64,000 bases of DNA. It comes from Sclerodactyla briareus. Lineage: Eukaryota; Echinodermata; Holothuroidea; Dendrochirotida; Sclerodactylidae. The DNA is taken from the NCBI GenBank assembly GCA_026419785.1, contig JAODTK010000100.1, forward strand, positions 558,001 through 622,000, read 5' to 3'. The translations under genes and the position numbers were made by a program. Of this stretch, positions 33,756 through 45,739 are shown one piece after another. Positions within the stretch are counted from its first letter, which is position 1. Each line of letters begins with the position of its first letter. Below the pieces are notes generated by a model that worked only from the letters and a program-made list of their open reading frames with translations, had not been told where the DNA came from and did no database searches.

Positions 33756-34185
33756 CAGCTGGCCGATTAACGCGAGTCGGTGACTGTGTATTGAATAAAC
33801 TGATTCAAGCGGCAGCTCCGACACTGTTTCGCTACCAATGGTCTTCTGGAATAAACTAATAATTTCAAAAGAAGCCCTACAATAATTGCGAAATAAACTG
33901 GCGTAGAGTCGTAGACATGCCAATAGGCACACTTATCCATACCACCGAGTAACCTCGGTACCTAATTAGGTGTATAGAATGCGACGTTGGTTATCCTTTT
34001 GTAATGGTTACGTTCCAATTATCGCAGTCCGCGGATGAGTGGACCTTCTTGTTGGCTGATCCAATAACCCAATTTCGACTGACCCTGCTTTGCTGGCGAT
34101 TTTCGAATATTCGCAAGAGGTTTAGGTATTCGGATTCGCGGTAATCGAACGAATACCGAATATTCGGTATTCGCCAACAGCCCTA

Positions 34186-34193
34186 GAACCCTG
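34186..34193. repeat. Target site duplication, right side of hAT element 1
   Basis: GAACCCTG follows the terminal ACAGCCCTA. It pairs with GAACCCTT at 27,556-27,563, with one mismatch at the last base. Confidence 0.7.
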
Positions 34194-34454
34194 ACCATGT
34201 GATTGTAAATGAATGCCAATAGCATTTTGATTCGAGATAGTGGAGGGCACAGTGCAATTCCTCCATTTGAGGCTTGCTGTTTATAACAGCCTAGATGTGG
34301 CGGACTTGGCACTTGTTTGTAGAAATGTATGCGTATGGCTGAGCTCCACGGTTTGCACGAAATGCACACAAATCCTGCATTTCTAGTATTCATCACACAT
34401 TTCCTTGGCGTATTTTCACTAAATTCTACAATGTGCCATGGATCTTAAAATACG

Positions 34455-34462
34455 CAATTTTG
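34455..34462. repeat. Target site duplication, left side of hAT element 2
   Basis: CAATTTTG directly precedes TAGTGTAGAACCGAT. An identical CAATTTTG follows the inverted terminus at 36,054-36,061. Confidence 0.85.
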
Positions 34463-36053
34463 TAGTGTAGAACCGATCCGACCTTGAATATCTATCGGGC
34501 CGATGTTCACCATATCGGATCGGAACCGGAGATCGTGAAAAGTTTCCAGTGTACCAATTCGCTTATCCGATCCTGCACTGTTTGTGAGTTAGGCGTAGAA
34601 AATCAAATTCCGGCTGTTTCTGAAACAGCTCTCAATCATTGAGTCACTGAAACGCCAAATACTTCAGTTATTTCTGTAATCGCTGAGGCAGCAGCGGAGT
34701 GAACTCGAGCCTGACAATACGTACAACAAATCATTCATCGAGACAAGGCGACGTCAGAAATACATTGCTCTCGTTCCCACAAGTCACGTTCTGCAAGTCA
34801 CGTTCAGAAATTAGGAATTTTTCGTTCGATTTTTAAATTGTGATTTCTTTGCCCCTACAACACAACATACATGGGGAAATTAGTTAGTGCACATGAAAGA
34901 GGAATGTTCAGCAGTCATACAGTATGAACACTTGGGGTCTGCTTTCCAAAGCCGGTATCCCATAATCCCAGTAAAAGTTTCATTCCCAAATATACGGAGA
35001 CCGCGCGAGTCGAATCATCGGGGCAGTCAAAGGACCTTACTTACTGAGAGACACACGACGTGTTTATAGCACTAGACATTCCAGCTTTTCACGTTAACTA
35101 GCCAATCAATTGGTGCTCTGTATATCAGTCGATTCAGTGATGGCTGAGCAAGGACAGGTCACAGAGTGTCAGTATTGAAGTGGAGAGACAGTGGCATGAT
35201 GCTGTTATGTGTGGCAAATAATTCATATACCTTGCTTGCATAGTTCAATGTGTCAGTTTAATTTTTTAGGCAGTCACTGTTGAGTTGAGTATAGCGTGCG
35301 TGACAACTGTGTCATGTAAAATTGGGAAACCCATACGGAATGTGTTCGCCCTCTAAACTAGTATCACCGGTAACGAGTTTTGAAAGAACACAGCAATAGC
35401 AAGTGATTGCATCCACGGCCCCTGTTATTGTATCCGAGACACACGTGTAATCTTACCAATTCGTATTGGGCCAGTTACCTAAAGTACCATATATTTGCCT
35501 ACGGGAGAAGGGATATCTCGAACACGAGGATTTAACGCCATGTACTTCGATCAGAATGTGAACTTCAGAAATAACACTACTACAATTTTCTCAGTTTAAC
35601 GAATTCCAATACGCTCTGGCGGATATCGTACCTGACACTGTATGCATTATGATATATAAACGCTAAGCGTAGCAAAGTGCTCTGGTTAATACCTGGCTGG
35701 GCCGTACCACCACATCGCAAGCCGGTACGGATTCCGATTGCTGATAGTTAACGTTTTAACAATTTTTGTCTTGCGGTTTTTCAATGAAAGTTGTTAATTA
35801 AAAAGTCATACTGTTCTACATATTTACATTCATCATTTGATTTTGAACACAAACAAAAAAATAATCTTCCAAACAGTTCCATTCATGTTTAGAATAGGGG
35901 TTTCCCGGCGTCTCGCTATACTAGAGCCTAGGGGTTTGCCGTGGCGGCTACCGTGCAGATCAGCACATACGAAGATCGGATCGGATCGATAGACATTTTT
36001 TGTAAAAAAGCGGGAATCGGGATCGTCAAAGACAAACCATCGGTTCCTCACTA
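34463..36053. mobile_element. Non-autonomous hAT-type transposon, 1.59 kb, perfect 8-bp target duplication
   Basis: The left end TAGTGTAGAACCGAT and the right end ATCGGTTCCTCACTA (reverse complement TAGTGAGGAACCGAT) match at 13 of 15 bases. Both subterminal regions contain GGATCGG/CCGATCC words. It has perfect CAATTTTG duplications on either side. Interior open frames are short and lack transposase motifs, so this copy needs an enzyme supplied elsewhere. Its termini differ from those of the hAT element 280 bp upstream, so it belongs to a different family. Confidence 0.85.
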
Positions 36054-36061
36054 CAATTTTG
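36054..36061. repeat. Target site duplication, right side of hAT element 2
   Basis: The sequence CAATTTTG is identical to 34,455-34,462. Confidence 0.85.
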
Positions 36062-36391
36062 TGTAAAACGCTGGCCTTTATCTATAGGTTACACTAGTAT
36101 TAGGCTAAATTACTTTTATAGACCCGTTCAAGGCCTATCTTGTGATTATTACATATAGAATACTGTAATGAGTCCCGCGCTTCAAAAAACAGAGCTGGAA
36201 AATAATGGATAAAGGGGTTATTAGAGGAGATGTTTATCAAAGATTTTTTGGTATGTTTTTGATGAAAGAGAAATAAACACTACTGCTGCACGTGAACATT
36301 AATCTCAGAGGCTTAAGGTGTAGTCGTGAACCATATCTGGTTTGCCGTTTCGTCAATTTTATAATTCGTATCATTTCATCCAATCTTTCAG

Positions 36392-36517
36392 GAGAGATGG
36401 CCGTGAGAACTACCGAAGTGACTGGAACCGTAGGCCCTACCAGAACTATTCCAGAGGACGGGACAACTACAACAAGGACCAGATGAGCCCCCCAAACAAA
36501 CGGATCAGACGAGACTG
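36392..36517 (+). CDS. Exon resembling the N-terminal region of ARS2/SRRT
   Basis: After the acceptor CAATCTTTCAG (ending 36,391) an open frame reads RDGRENYRSDWNRRPYQN, then YSRGRDNYNKDQMSPPNKR, then IRRDW. The mixture of Arg, Asp, Tyr and Asn followed by an SPPxKRxRRDW block is the pattern of the N-terminal region of ARS2 (serrate), a nuclear cap-binding-complex partner in RNA processing. A GTTAGG donor at 36,518 would end the exon after GACTG in phase 2. The in-frame stop at 36,537 fits an intron start better than a real end. Flanking exons were not found, and low-complexity composition limits certainty. Confidence 0.5.
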
Positions 36518-39100
36518 GTTAGGCACCCACGGCCGGTGATTGAATGAACAGCACAGTGGGGTTACACCCTCTACCCCCCCCCCTCTTTAAAAAAAATGTG
36601 GTTCCTAAAGTTTCTGCGAAGATTACAGATGTCTTCATAGCCTGATAAGCAGATTAAAGTACCCTCTTCGCTTTGTATCAAGGTGAGGAAAATTGTTTCT
36701 TCTACCTTTCAACCCTTGCCTGCTTCGAGGTGAATTAGCTTAGTCAGCAGAGCTCCCGATGTATACATGTGACGCCCATTTCAAAACTCATTGAAAACGT
36801 ATGAAAGTTTTTTTTCTGCTGTGCTTTTGGGCACGGTCGATGTCGTCCCATTTCCCCGCATGCTACCTATTGTGGATGTATATTGTATTAGTGACTTGCC
36901 ACAAATCGCCACAATTGATTTGACGCTACTTACAAGTTGCCTTGCAGCCCTAGAGCTTGCAGTCAGTGGGTTCCAAAACTTTTGCCACAGGTTCTGCATT
37001 CTGTCCAGAGCTCTACCGACTGGGCGATCTGCCTCCCCTGCCAGCCTCCTGATATCTGAGACTGGAATCTGGTGATTCACGCTGCTACCCCGAGAAACCC
37101 ATGGAACCATGACATTCCTTCGTTTCTCAAACACCCATTCCCCCCCCCTCCCCCCCCCCCCCCGCCCCCCCTCCCCATTCATCTTTGGGAGTACCCTTTC
37201 AGATTTATCGATTCCGAGTTTTGCCTGCATCTAACCCATAGAGCGTGATGTGTCATCACATTCTGGGCAATATACGAGTCCTAAGTTAGCCGCACTGACA
37301 GTAGAGCGTGTGCCGTATTAATTCGATACAAGCAATGATGAGTGACTCGCCCAACTCATTTCTACAGCCTTGGTGTTGCCCTCATCTCAAGCTCTTTCAT
37401 CTGATTCTTCATTTCCCAGGGAGCCTAACTTACATGATAGCTTACAACAACCAAAACTACAATCAACGAGAAAGTATGGAACGAGTCCAGAGAAGAGGGA
37501 CAGGGTAACTACTTTCCCTCCCATGCTCCATAGTTTGGTGGAAATAGTCTAGAGACCGAGAGAGCAAAGGCAATACCCGTTCTCCCTGCTTATAGTCTGG
37601 TTCCAATTGAGCAACTATGGGGAGTGGCGTTTGCATTGCGTTGGCCTCTATCTAAGAATGTTGGTTGCCGACTTTCTATTAACCTTATGCCGACTTTTAG
37701 GGACTTGGGTATTCCCGCATGTACTCTGTACTCTGGTTTTTTCTGGACCTACGGACATTGTCGACCAGGTTTACAGAGGGGACAGCGGATGTGTGAATTG
37801 GGGCAGTGTCAGCTGGTGAACGCGCCCAAATCGCTGATCTGAGGTACATTACCGGGCTCGCTTTTCTCGGGTATGATTCCATTATCGTGCCTGGAAAAGT
37901 CCTCAGCCCGGCAGACAAATATTTGTCCTTCAAAACAACAAATTCAGGCAAGTCCAACATAAGCCAATTACAATACCGTTTTCAAGTTACAGAGTGTCCG
38001 GGTTGGCAGTCTATGTGTGATACCAATTACCTTCCATGTCCAGTTGTGATAGGCTAAGAGGTTAGGCTAAAGGATCAATGAACACGTACGCCTCTGTCAA
38101 AAAATCACCCCCCCACACCCGAATGCTAATACTCATAACTCATGGTTTCCCAAACTGGGGTTGCGTCTCCAACTCGGCCAATGAAGCGATTCGTGTGGGA
38201 GGGCAGTCTTGTTTTGAAATATAAAACAAATCTATTTCACTTACTCAACTAACCCATATTGCACTTAGAACGCCCATCCACACGCGACCATTGACATTCT
38301 GCAATTTTTACGGAAGTCGGCTGGCAAACCCATCAGTCCTTCTATTTTGCCAGCAGAAACGTGCGTTGTGGAAGCATCTTGGCTTCCCATTTATTTCACC
38401 GTCGTTTCATCGCTGAAAAGCGCTATTCACGGGTCAACTTCGTTAACAGCAGCAGGACGGAAGCGTTTTTTCTCACGATATCGTGTCGACGAAGAACGTA
38501 TCATTAGCGGTTTGGGTGATTTTTGGATTGAATGTTTTTCGACTGGGATCCCGTTTTGCGTAAGTCCGGTTTAGTTAGCCTTGGCTGTTCAGCACAGTAG
38601 GACGGTGTGTGTTCCCCCCCTAGCTAAACACAGCGGGTGTGTGGGCTGCTATTGTGTATAGAGTTCGGGTCAGGTGGGAATGTTGTCCGGGTGCTGTTCC
38701 CTAGCATAGCCTCCACACTCCTGTGTCCCGTACCCTTCCCTGTGTTCCCTTTCACTCCCTGCCCTCCCTCCTTCCCGGGTGGTGGCCTCCTGCGGCGGGC
38801 GCTAGGGGATCGTACAGGCATATAACCGGGTGAAAGCGGGAGACGGGGCGTTTTGGGGTTTGTTATAAGTAACCTGGGTTTAGTTAGCTTCCCGTATGAG
38901 ATTGGCGAATCGTTCCTTTGAATTGTATTTTGTGATCGTTATACAATAGCAGATCAGGTTGCATGTACCGGACGTGTGCCAGTATGTGGCTCTCGAAGTC
39001 TCACCATATGTTGTTTGTGTTGTAGTTTTCTCGATGCTTAATGTATTCGCATGTCATGTCGCGCACATTAGCATATTGGAGGTGGGTTGAGTTTCAAATG
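36518..39100. other. Probable intronic or intergenic sequence; no gene recognised
   Basis: C-rich tracts occur at 36,575-36,585 and 37,140-37,172. A 149-codon frame on the - strand (36,781-37,230) reads with few low-complexity stretches but matches nothing I recognise, and part of it translates the C-rich tract. Frames at 37.6-38.06 and 38.35-38.57 kb are likewise unassigned. Confidence 0.35.
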
Positions 39101-39189
39101 TGATATTGTTATGTATTTATACACATATATGTTTATTGGTCGGGGCAATGGTTTGCTTCCGGCACCATATTTCCCTTAGCGGCCCTTTT

Positions 39190-41640
39190 CCTTCAAATAT
39201 GGAAAGGTTGACGCCAGCTGCAGATCTTCCGCCCGTTCTCAACGTGGGACAGAATCTCAAGTGCGCCGTAGCTGCAGACCATGCTCGCAAAGCAGCAGGT
39301 GTGAGGTTTGCGCACAATGGCCCGAGTATAGTTTTCTCGGAGATCGCCGGTTGGGAGTCGAAAAAAGCAGGGAACGTCGCTCCAAGGAGGTCTCCCGTAT
39401 CGTCCGCTTCGACGAAGAAAGAAAGCTTCTAGTGGGAAGAGGCCAGAGGAAGAGCGACGCGCCCCGAGGGAAGGCAGGCGTGAGCTTGGCCCCGTCCGGG
39501 GACCGGGGGGGTGGGACGTTAGCTCCGGACCCAACGGGGTGTCGTTACACTCCAGGACGGTCCCGAACAGGTGAGGTAGGGAACCGAAACCGGGCGGGAG
39601 GGCCGAAGTGGCGCGTTATTGGCCTGGACCAGGGACCGCGCGGTAGGACGGAGGCGCGGCAGGACGGGACGGCCTGGCCCTGAGCGCGGGCCGACGATCT
39701 GGGACAACCGGGCCCCACGCGGTAACGCTTCAGGCTTCTACCGCACGCAGAGGGACTACCGGGACCGGTTAGCGACACAGGGGGTTCGAGTGAGGCCTCC
39801 ACAGAAGAAACGGCCGCATATCCAGCTTACCTCGCACGAGGGTCTCAGTGAAACTGTAGCAGCTAGGGAACCCGGAGTTAGCCCAGTCGGGTCCTCAAGT
39901 AATCCCAAGTCTAGTTCTTTCGGGTTCTTCCCAGTTCTGGATATAGGCGTCGTTTCCATTTGTCGAGGAAGCATAAGAGCAAACGTCGCAAGTACAGGCG
40001 TAGGAATCGCCGTATAAGCGGGGGGGTCCTCGCGTGGATTTCTTGCTTCTGATTCGGATACGATTCTCTCCGAGGGAAGAGAAGTAAGGGCCTACCGTAC
40101 CAGGATTTTACAGGATGGATTCGCGGAACAGGTTCGCCAGTTCTTCAGCTAGTTTATGGCCACCCAGATACCAGGGCCCTCGCAGCAGACACTAGTATTA
40201 TCGGCCAGGGCCGGGCGGCCTCTCGGAGTTTACGTCAGGCCACGTGCGACCGTCGAGATACCTCAGCGTCGGGTTCTGCAGATTATGACCAGGGGGACGG
40301 TACCGAGGCGCGCTCGGCACAGAGATCAACCATGAGGACTTCGAAAAGAGCTGTGCAAAACTATAGCGGGGTTCTGGGCTCGAGGAACACCCCCGCCCGA
40401 GCAGCCGCAGCGGAGGGGGAATAGGACGATCACTGAAAGCGGGTTCCAAGAAGGAGCGACCATGACGGTGCACAAAAGTGGAGGCGAGGCGTTTACACGT
40501 TACGAGCAAAGTGCAACGTATAGGGTCCGCTCCCGAAGAAGCAGGATAAAGTCGTCAGAATCTAAGATCGGAAGGCAAGAGCGGTCTCGCGTGCCATCTA
40601 CCCCGCTCAGGCTCTGGCAAGACTAGTTGGCCGTGGAAGCGATTCAGCTAAAGGGATCTTTAAGGACCCGCAGCCGGCAGAAACTTTTACAGGTTCTTTC
40701 GGACATTCGACGTTCACTACGTAATGGACTTCGATACGCGTCGACGTCGCCTTATGATGGCGGAGATCTTGGTCAAGACATTCAGAGAAGAAGGGGTCTT
40801 CGGGAGTGTCTATCGACAGGATACCGGGAATACGGCATCTCCAGCGCTGTGGTCCTATCGGCCCCGCCTACATTCGACCACTTCGTAGGGCGTAGTGCGG
40901 GGCACTCGAGTGCGTAGGGAAGTGTTCCTGGAGCAGCCAAGTGGCCAGCCACATCTATGAAGGAGGCTTTTTTAAGTAAGCTCCCTCTACTAGGCGGGGA
41001 CCTCTTTGCAGGAAGTTCGAAGAGACTTTGCAAAGAGAAGCGCCTAAGTTGCAAATCCTTGAAGGGAAGCCGGCTGAGACAGCGTTTCCGACCGCCTTCC
41101 AAGCCCAGATCGAGGGAAAGTCGAGAGCTTCTACCTTTCAAGACAGGGGAACCGTCCTAGTCAGCGAGGGATATCAGCGGTCATCCTACAGGGAACGCGC
41201 CCCACCAGGGCAACAAGGACTCTTCCAAGGGCGGCCACAGAGGGCTCGCAGAAAGTTCTCGCAGGTTCGGAAAGGGTCACCCATAAGGGTGCCCACCCCT
41301 ACTGGGAGTTCCCCACCGGTGGGGGGAGATTACTAATGTCCGCAAGCGCGGAGTGGGGGACGATCCAGCCGGATCAGTGGGTCTGGACGTCCGTAGCGAG
41401 AGTGGGCTACCGGGTGGAAGTTCACATTTCGCTCGCGCGGTACGCGTCTCAAGGAGGACACCAGTGCCCTCCGTTTCAGACAAGCGGGAGTTCTGAGGCC
41501 GAGGCTGGATGCCCTCTTAGCGAAGCGGGGCGGTGGAGCCCCTGCCACAGAACCGTGGCCCCCTGTTCAGGTCCAGTTTCTTCCTGGCTCCAAGAAAGGA
41601 AACCAGTGGCGACCGTTTCTAAACCTACGGCCCCTAAACA
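39190..41640 (+). pseudogene. DIRS Gag-like region, frame-broken
   Basis: The stretch is GC-rich and arginine-, serine- and glycine-rich in several overlapping + frames (for example 39,100-39,432; 39,261-39,683; 41,028-41,336). No zinc knuckle was identified. Its position upstream of the reverse transcriptase suggests the DIRS structural protein. Function is inferred from position only. Confidence 0.4.
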
Positions 41641-41689
41641 AGCGCTTCATCCGGACCAAAGCACTCGAATGAGGACCATAGCCAGGATT

Positions 41690-43330
41690 ATACATCTACC
41701 AGCAGGGGGGTGGGTGGGCGGACTCCGGAGACCTCACGGATGATTACTTGCACCTGGGTATTCATCCAGGACCGCCTGCTTCCTAGCTTTCGCTACCGCG
41801 GAAGAGACTATCAGTTGCGCTGCCTACCTTTCGGCCTTTCACGGCGCATCAGGTTTTCAACAGGATCACGAAGCCCATCCTGGCCCAACTACGTCGTCAG
41901 GGCATCTCGTGTTGCTTACATAGATGATGGGATCGTAGCAGAAACGCAACAGGCAGGCGACAAACACGACACACAGAGGGGTTAATTGACCTTTACTACG
42001 ACGTCTGGGTGGCTTATCACCGAGGAGAAGTCGTCCCTCGTTCCGTCTCAGTCGATCACTTAACTCGGCGATACCTTAGACCTTGCAGCAGGTCGCGTCT
42101 TTCCTACACCGAAACGGGTCGACAACACCTTCAGGTCAGCCGAGCTGCTTCTGGCCAGCGACGTTTCTCCAGCCAAGTCGTGGCTGCGTTCCTGGCCTGC
42201 GCCATCTGGTCCGATGTCCTGGATCTCTGCAGACTCAGGATGCGTCCGCTCCAGCGCCTCTTACTGGACTACTACAAGCCGTCCCGGGACAGCAACTTCA
42301 CGCCTATCCCGTTACGCGAGGAAGCCAAACCTTACCTATTTTGGTGGACTCAGCGACACAATACAGCCCACGGAAGGGCCCTCCGGGACCACCGGCCAAG
42401 GACAATGATTACCACCGATGCCTCCGTCACAGGATGGGGGGCGACGCGGCAGGACCGGATGGCCTCGGTAGTTTGGCTTTCCGGAGGAAGCTCGACAACA
42501 CATCAACTCCTGGAGGCGCAGGCGATCCCAACGCAATTACCCATTGGTCGACGGGCCTCAAGGACCACCGGGTGACAGTGATGTCGGACAACAGCTCAGC
42601 CGTTTCCTATATCAAAGAGAGGGGGGAACCAAATCTCCCTCCCTGCTCAACAGGTCCTGGCGCTTCTCCTCAAGTGCGATCAGCTCAACATCAAGCTGAG
42701 GGCAACGCACCTAGCGGGGAAGCTCAACGTAACGGCGGAAGCGTTGTCTCGACTCGACCACAACGAGTGGAGTCTCTCCCAGAGGTGGGCAAACCACTTG
42801 TTCGACCTGTACACCGCCTCACACTTCGACCTCTTGCACGGCCTCCAACAACAAACTACCAACGTTCTGCAGTCGCAGGTTCCACCCGCGGGCGTGGAGA
42901 ACAGACGCTTTCTCCTTCCCATGGGACCGCCTTTACGCATACGCCTTCCCTCCGTTCAGCCAAGTCGGCAGGGTGCTCACCATGGTCGACAGCTCGACGC
43001 TACAATTTTCCTAGTGTCCCCTTGCTGGCCAGCTCAACCATGGTTTTCCGCTCCTTCTTCGCCTACTCGTCGATCTCCCGCTGCGACTTCCAGACTCCCA
43101 GTTTTTCCCAGTTCGCAGAAGGCCGGTCAGATTCATTACCACGGCGAGAACCTCCATCTTCTGTGTGGAAACTGTCAAGAAACGTTCCAGGAGGAAGGCG
43201 TTTCACAACACGCTGCACAAGTTGCAACAGCTGCACGCAGGGAAGTCTACATACGCCACTTACGACGCTCGTCTTGCCAGGTACCGGACCTGGGCCTCGG
43301 ACTCAAACATTGATCCCCTGGAAGCGTCAG
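41690..43330 (+). pseudogene. DIRS reverse transcriptase and RNase H, frame-broken
   Basis: The reverse transcriptase shows FRYRGRDYQLRCLPFGLS (about 41,788-41,842), where the LPFGLS block is typical of DIRS, then VAYIDDGIVAETQ with the catalytic YIDD at 41,917-41,928. RNase H begins at ITTDASVTGWGA (about 42,409-42,444) and includes VMSDNSSAVSYIK (about 42,577-42,615). A later segment reads LYAYAFPPFSQVGRVLTMV (about 42,930-42,990), and PCWPAQPWF follows at about 43,020, both typical of DIRS polyproteins. The frame changes repeatedly through indels. Confidence 0.8.
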
Positions 43331-44200
43331 TGAGCGAGTAGAGGAGTTGTCGTCCTTTCTGTTGGAGCTCTTCAACGAAGGCAAAAACATGGTATCGACC
43401 CATCGGAAATTATAGATCAGCCTTGCCGCCCGTCATTCACGGTTTCGCTTGATGGCTCCTCAGTCGGCTCCAACACCACAATACGCCAACTCCTGCAGGG
43501 GATGTTTCACACGAAACCTTCGTCGAAACGTCTCCCACCTTCGTGGTCCCTCACGGATGTCCTCCGGGTCCTAGCGGAGCCGCCATACGAGCCAATGCAT
43601 CAAGCCACTCTCGTCCACTTTACTCACAAGACAGTATTTCTCGTCGCGGCAGCCTCGGCACGCCGTAGAAGATGCCTTCATGCTTTAACACCGAAACAAG
43701 GTTTCCTACGCCAGGACCGTGACGGATTCCGTCTGCTTCCAGACCCTTCCTCCTTTCGAAGAACCATACCATTTTCGTCACGCCCCAGGAAATCTACCTG
43801 CCTACTAGAGGGACGTTGTCCACAGTGGAGAAGACAAACGCTGGTGCCCGGGTCGGGCCCTGCGATGGTACCTGGAAAAGACCAAGCTATTCGACAACAC
43901 AATCAACTTTTCCTCCTACCACAACAACCTTTCACGCCAGCGTCGAAGGACACCTTATCACGCTGGATTAAGGACCTCATAAGGCCACATATCTCCGAGC
44001 AGGAGGTTGCTCGGGCCTCATGATGTGCGCAAGTCTTGCTATTCGCGAGCAGGGTTCACGGGGTCCCATTGGAGGACATCATGCGGGCGACAGCGTGGAA
44101 GACTCCCACTACGTTCGGCTACGGTGACCTCACCAATACGGGCTCGGCAGATATTTCCTTCGCCAGGGCGTGTTACAACCGAGCTGTGAGCTGTGAGCGT
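43240..44200 (+). pseudogene. DIRS tyrosine recombinase, frame-broken
   Basis: The N-terminal SAM-like region shows YDARLARYRTWASDSNIDPLEAS (about 43,262-43,330, two indels). The middle has VLRVLAEPPYEP (about 43,559-43,594). The catalytic part includes a HxxR box, HDVRK (44,019-44,033), and GVPLEDIMRATAWKTPTTF (about 44,057-44,115) with a nearby Tyr as candidate nucleophile. These enzymes insert the circular DNA copy by site-specific recombination, usually without target duplication. Confidence 0.75.
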
Positions 44201-44442
44201 GAGCTACGAATACTACCCCATATGGAGGTACCCACCCTACCGTCCCACTTCCGGGCCATCACGGGGACGCCTCCTTCGTCGAACACGGGCCTTCGCCCCT
44301 CATTCCTTGGACGCCTGGCCTGGAAAAATGAGAAGAAGAGGGGGTTGCAGCCCGGATCTTTCCGTAAAGATTGCCAGATGTTCAATGGCGCAGGGTGGGG
44401 TTTGCAAAGTGCAATATGGGGTGTGGTAAGTATTCGTAGCTA

Positions 44443-44475
44443 CAGATTCACAAACCAGGGAGTTTTGTGAATCTG
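44443..44475. repeat. Perfect 12-bp inverted repeat with a 9-base loop
   Basis: CAGATTCACAAA (44,443-44,454) pairs with TTTGTGAATCTG (44,464-44,475). It lies just beyond the DIRS coding end and may mark the element border or be a stem-loop of the element's 3' end. Confidence 0.7.
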
Positions 44476-44479
44476 AAGG

Positions 44480-45730
44480 CAATTCACACTAATAGGCATA
44501 ACAACATGTTTCAGGAAGGCTATTCCACTCGGTGATGACTCTCTGTGAAAAGAAGTGTTCCGAAGATCCAATCTACAGCGAGATAGTACCTCAAAGATTG
44601 AGGTGGTGCCCACGAGTAGGAGTCACACTGGAAAACTCAAAGAAGTCCTCAAATGCCAAACCATCAAGTTATGGACCATTTTGAAGACTTGGATTCAAAT
44701 CACCCCGAACCCGCCTCAGCTCCATTGCAGTAGCCCAAGACACCTGATTCTTTCCTTCATACTCAAATCAAAGGAGAAAGAAGCAACATATCGACTATAA
44801 ATACATATGTATATCAGTAGTGGCACTGTTGAGTAATGCCAGGAGAAAGGACTGATATAGTCAAAGATTTGATTCCATTTGATTTTTTAAATTCAAATTT
44901 TAGGGTTCAGGAAGCCAAGTAAGGCCGGACTCATAATAGGAAACCTGGCATATTGAGCTGGATGAGCACCAGCGATAACTTCAGGTTGTAACCAATCCTA
45001 CCTGCTCTGGGACTGTCATTTGAGGTTCCTCACGTTACGGACGATCAGTGAAGCTCCAGAACGAACACTTTCTCAGAACCTGGAGGAACAAAAGGTTCAT
45101 GTTGTACATGGACGGTCACAACAAACTGGGAGTGAATAATTGCAAATATTATTAACAGACCCAGTAACACCAGGGTTCTGCTGTAATGCAACGGAACCCA
45201 TGATGTGGAGACCAAGACCCATCAAAGTACAGAACACCTAGGAAAAACATCTGGTGACTGCTGGAATTTGAACCAGGAATGTTGCTTGCAAGGAAGCCAC
45301 TGTTACCACTCTGAATTTTTCTGCCTCAAGTTTAAGGTTGAAAGGTTCAGTTATGCTCGCCATGTAGTGTGATCAAAGAAAACTGTTTCACCATGTTTGA
45401 TGACTCACAGTTTTCTTTGCTTGTGCGTTGAGGGCGGCGTCTAGCGAAGTCTTGGATTATTAGCCTCTCTGGTTGGAATTCAACATTGTAAGCAGTGATG
45501 ATGTTCCAGGCTTCCACCACCTCTTGCCAGTCAGAGAAAATGTCTTTAGGATACTAAATAGCAGCCTTGGGAGGGGATAAAAATTCCTCTCCAATTTAAA
45601 AATGTTTATTATAATAATAAACCGTATAATGAGATCAAATGAATATATCAAAGGCATGTGCATTCCTTTTTGTTTCCTTGCGAAGGGTAGTCAGAGGAAT
45701 CTATGCAGTCAAGTCACGTGTTTGTGGGGT
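44480..45730. other. No gene seen; one hairpin
   Basis: AT-rich non-coding sequence. A perfect inverted repeat, CAAAGAAAACTGT (45,375-45,387) against ACAGTTTTCTTTG (45,408-45,420), is visible. No element or gene could be assigned. Confidence 0.4.
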
Positions 45731-45739
45731 GTGGGTGTG

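Larger units (their letters stand above)
27564..34185 (-). mobile_element. hAT DNA transposon, 6.6 kb, with transposase on the - strand
   Basis: The element starts TAGGGCTGT at 27,564 and ends with the inverted match ACAGCCCTA at 34,185. Both subterminal regions are rich in GAATATTCG words, common in hAT ends. It is bounded by an 8-bp near-perfect duplication. The transposase runs on the - strand from about 33,025 to 29,660. The length exceeds most autonomous hAT elements. The excess lies in about 2.1 kb beyond the hATC end, a G-rich tract, and a duplicated region near 33.3-33.75 kb. Confidence 0.8.
39100..44440 (+). mobile_element. DIRS-type tyrosine-recombinase retrotransposon
   Basis: The region is GC-rich against an AT-rich background and contains, in order, a probable Gag-like region, reverse transcriptase with YIDD, RNase H, and a tyrosine recombinase. 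This gene set without an integrase defines the DIRS class, which replicates through a circular intermediate. Terminal inverted repeats and the internal complementary region were not located, so both borders are approximate. Many indels break the frames. Confidence 0.75.

Noticed and set aside
36781..37230. 149-codon - strand frame resembling a retroelement protein
   Set aside because: Part of it translates a C-rich tract and the remainder shows only a vague resemblance, insufficient for a call.
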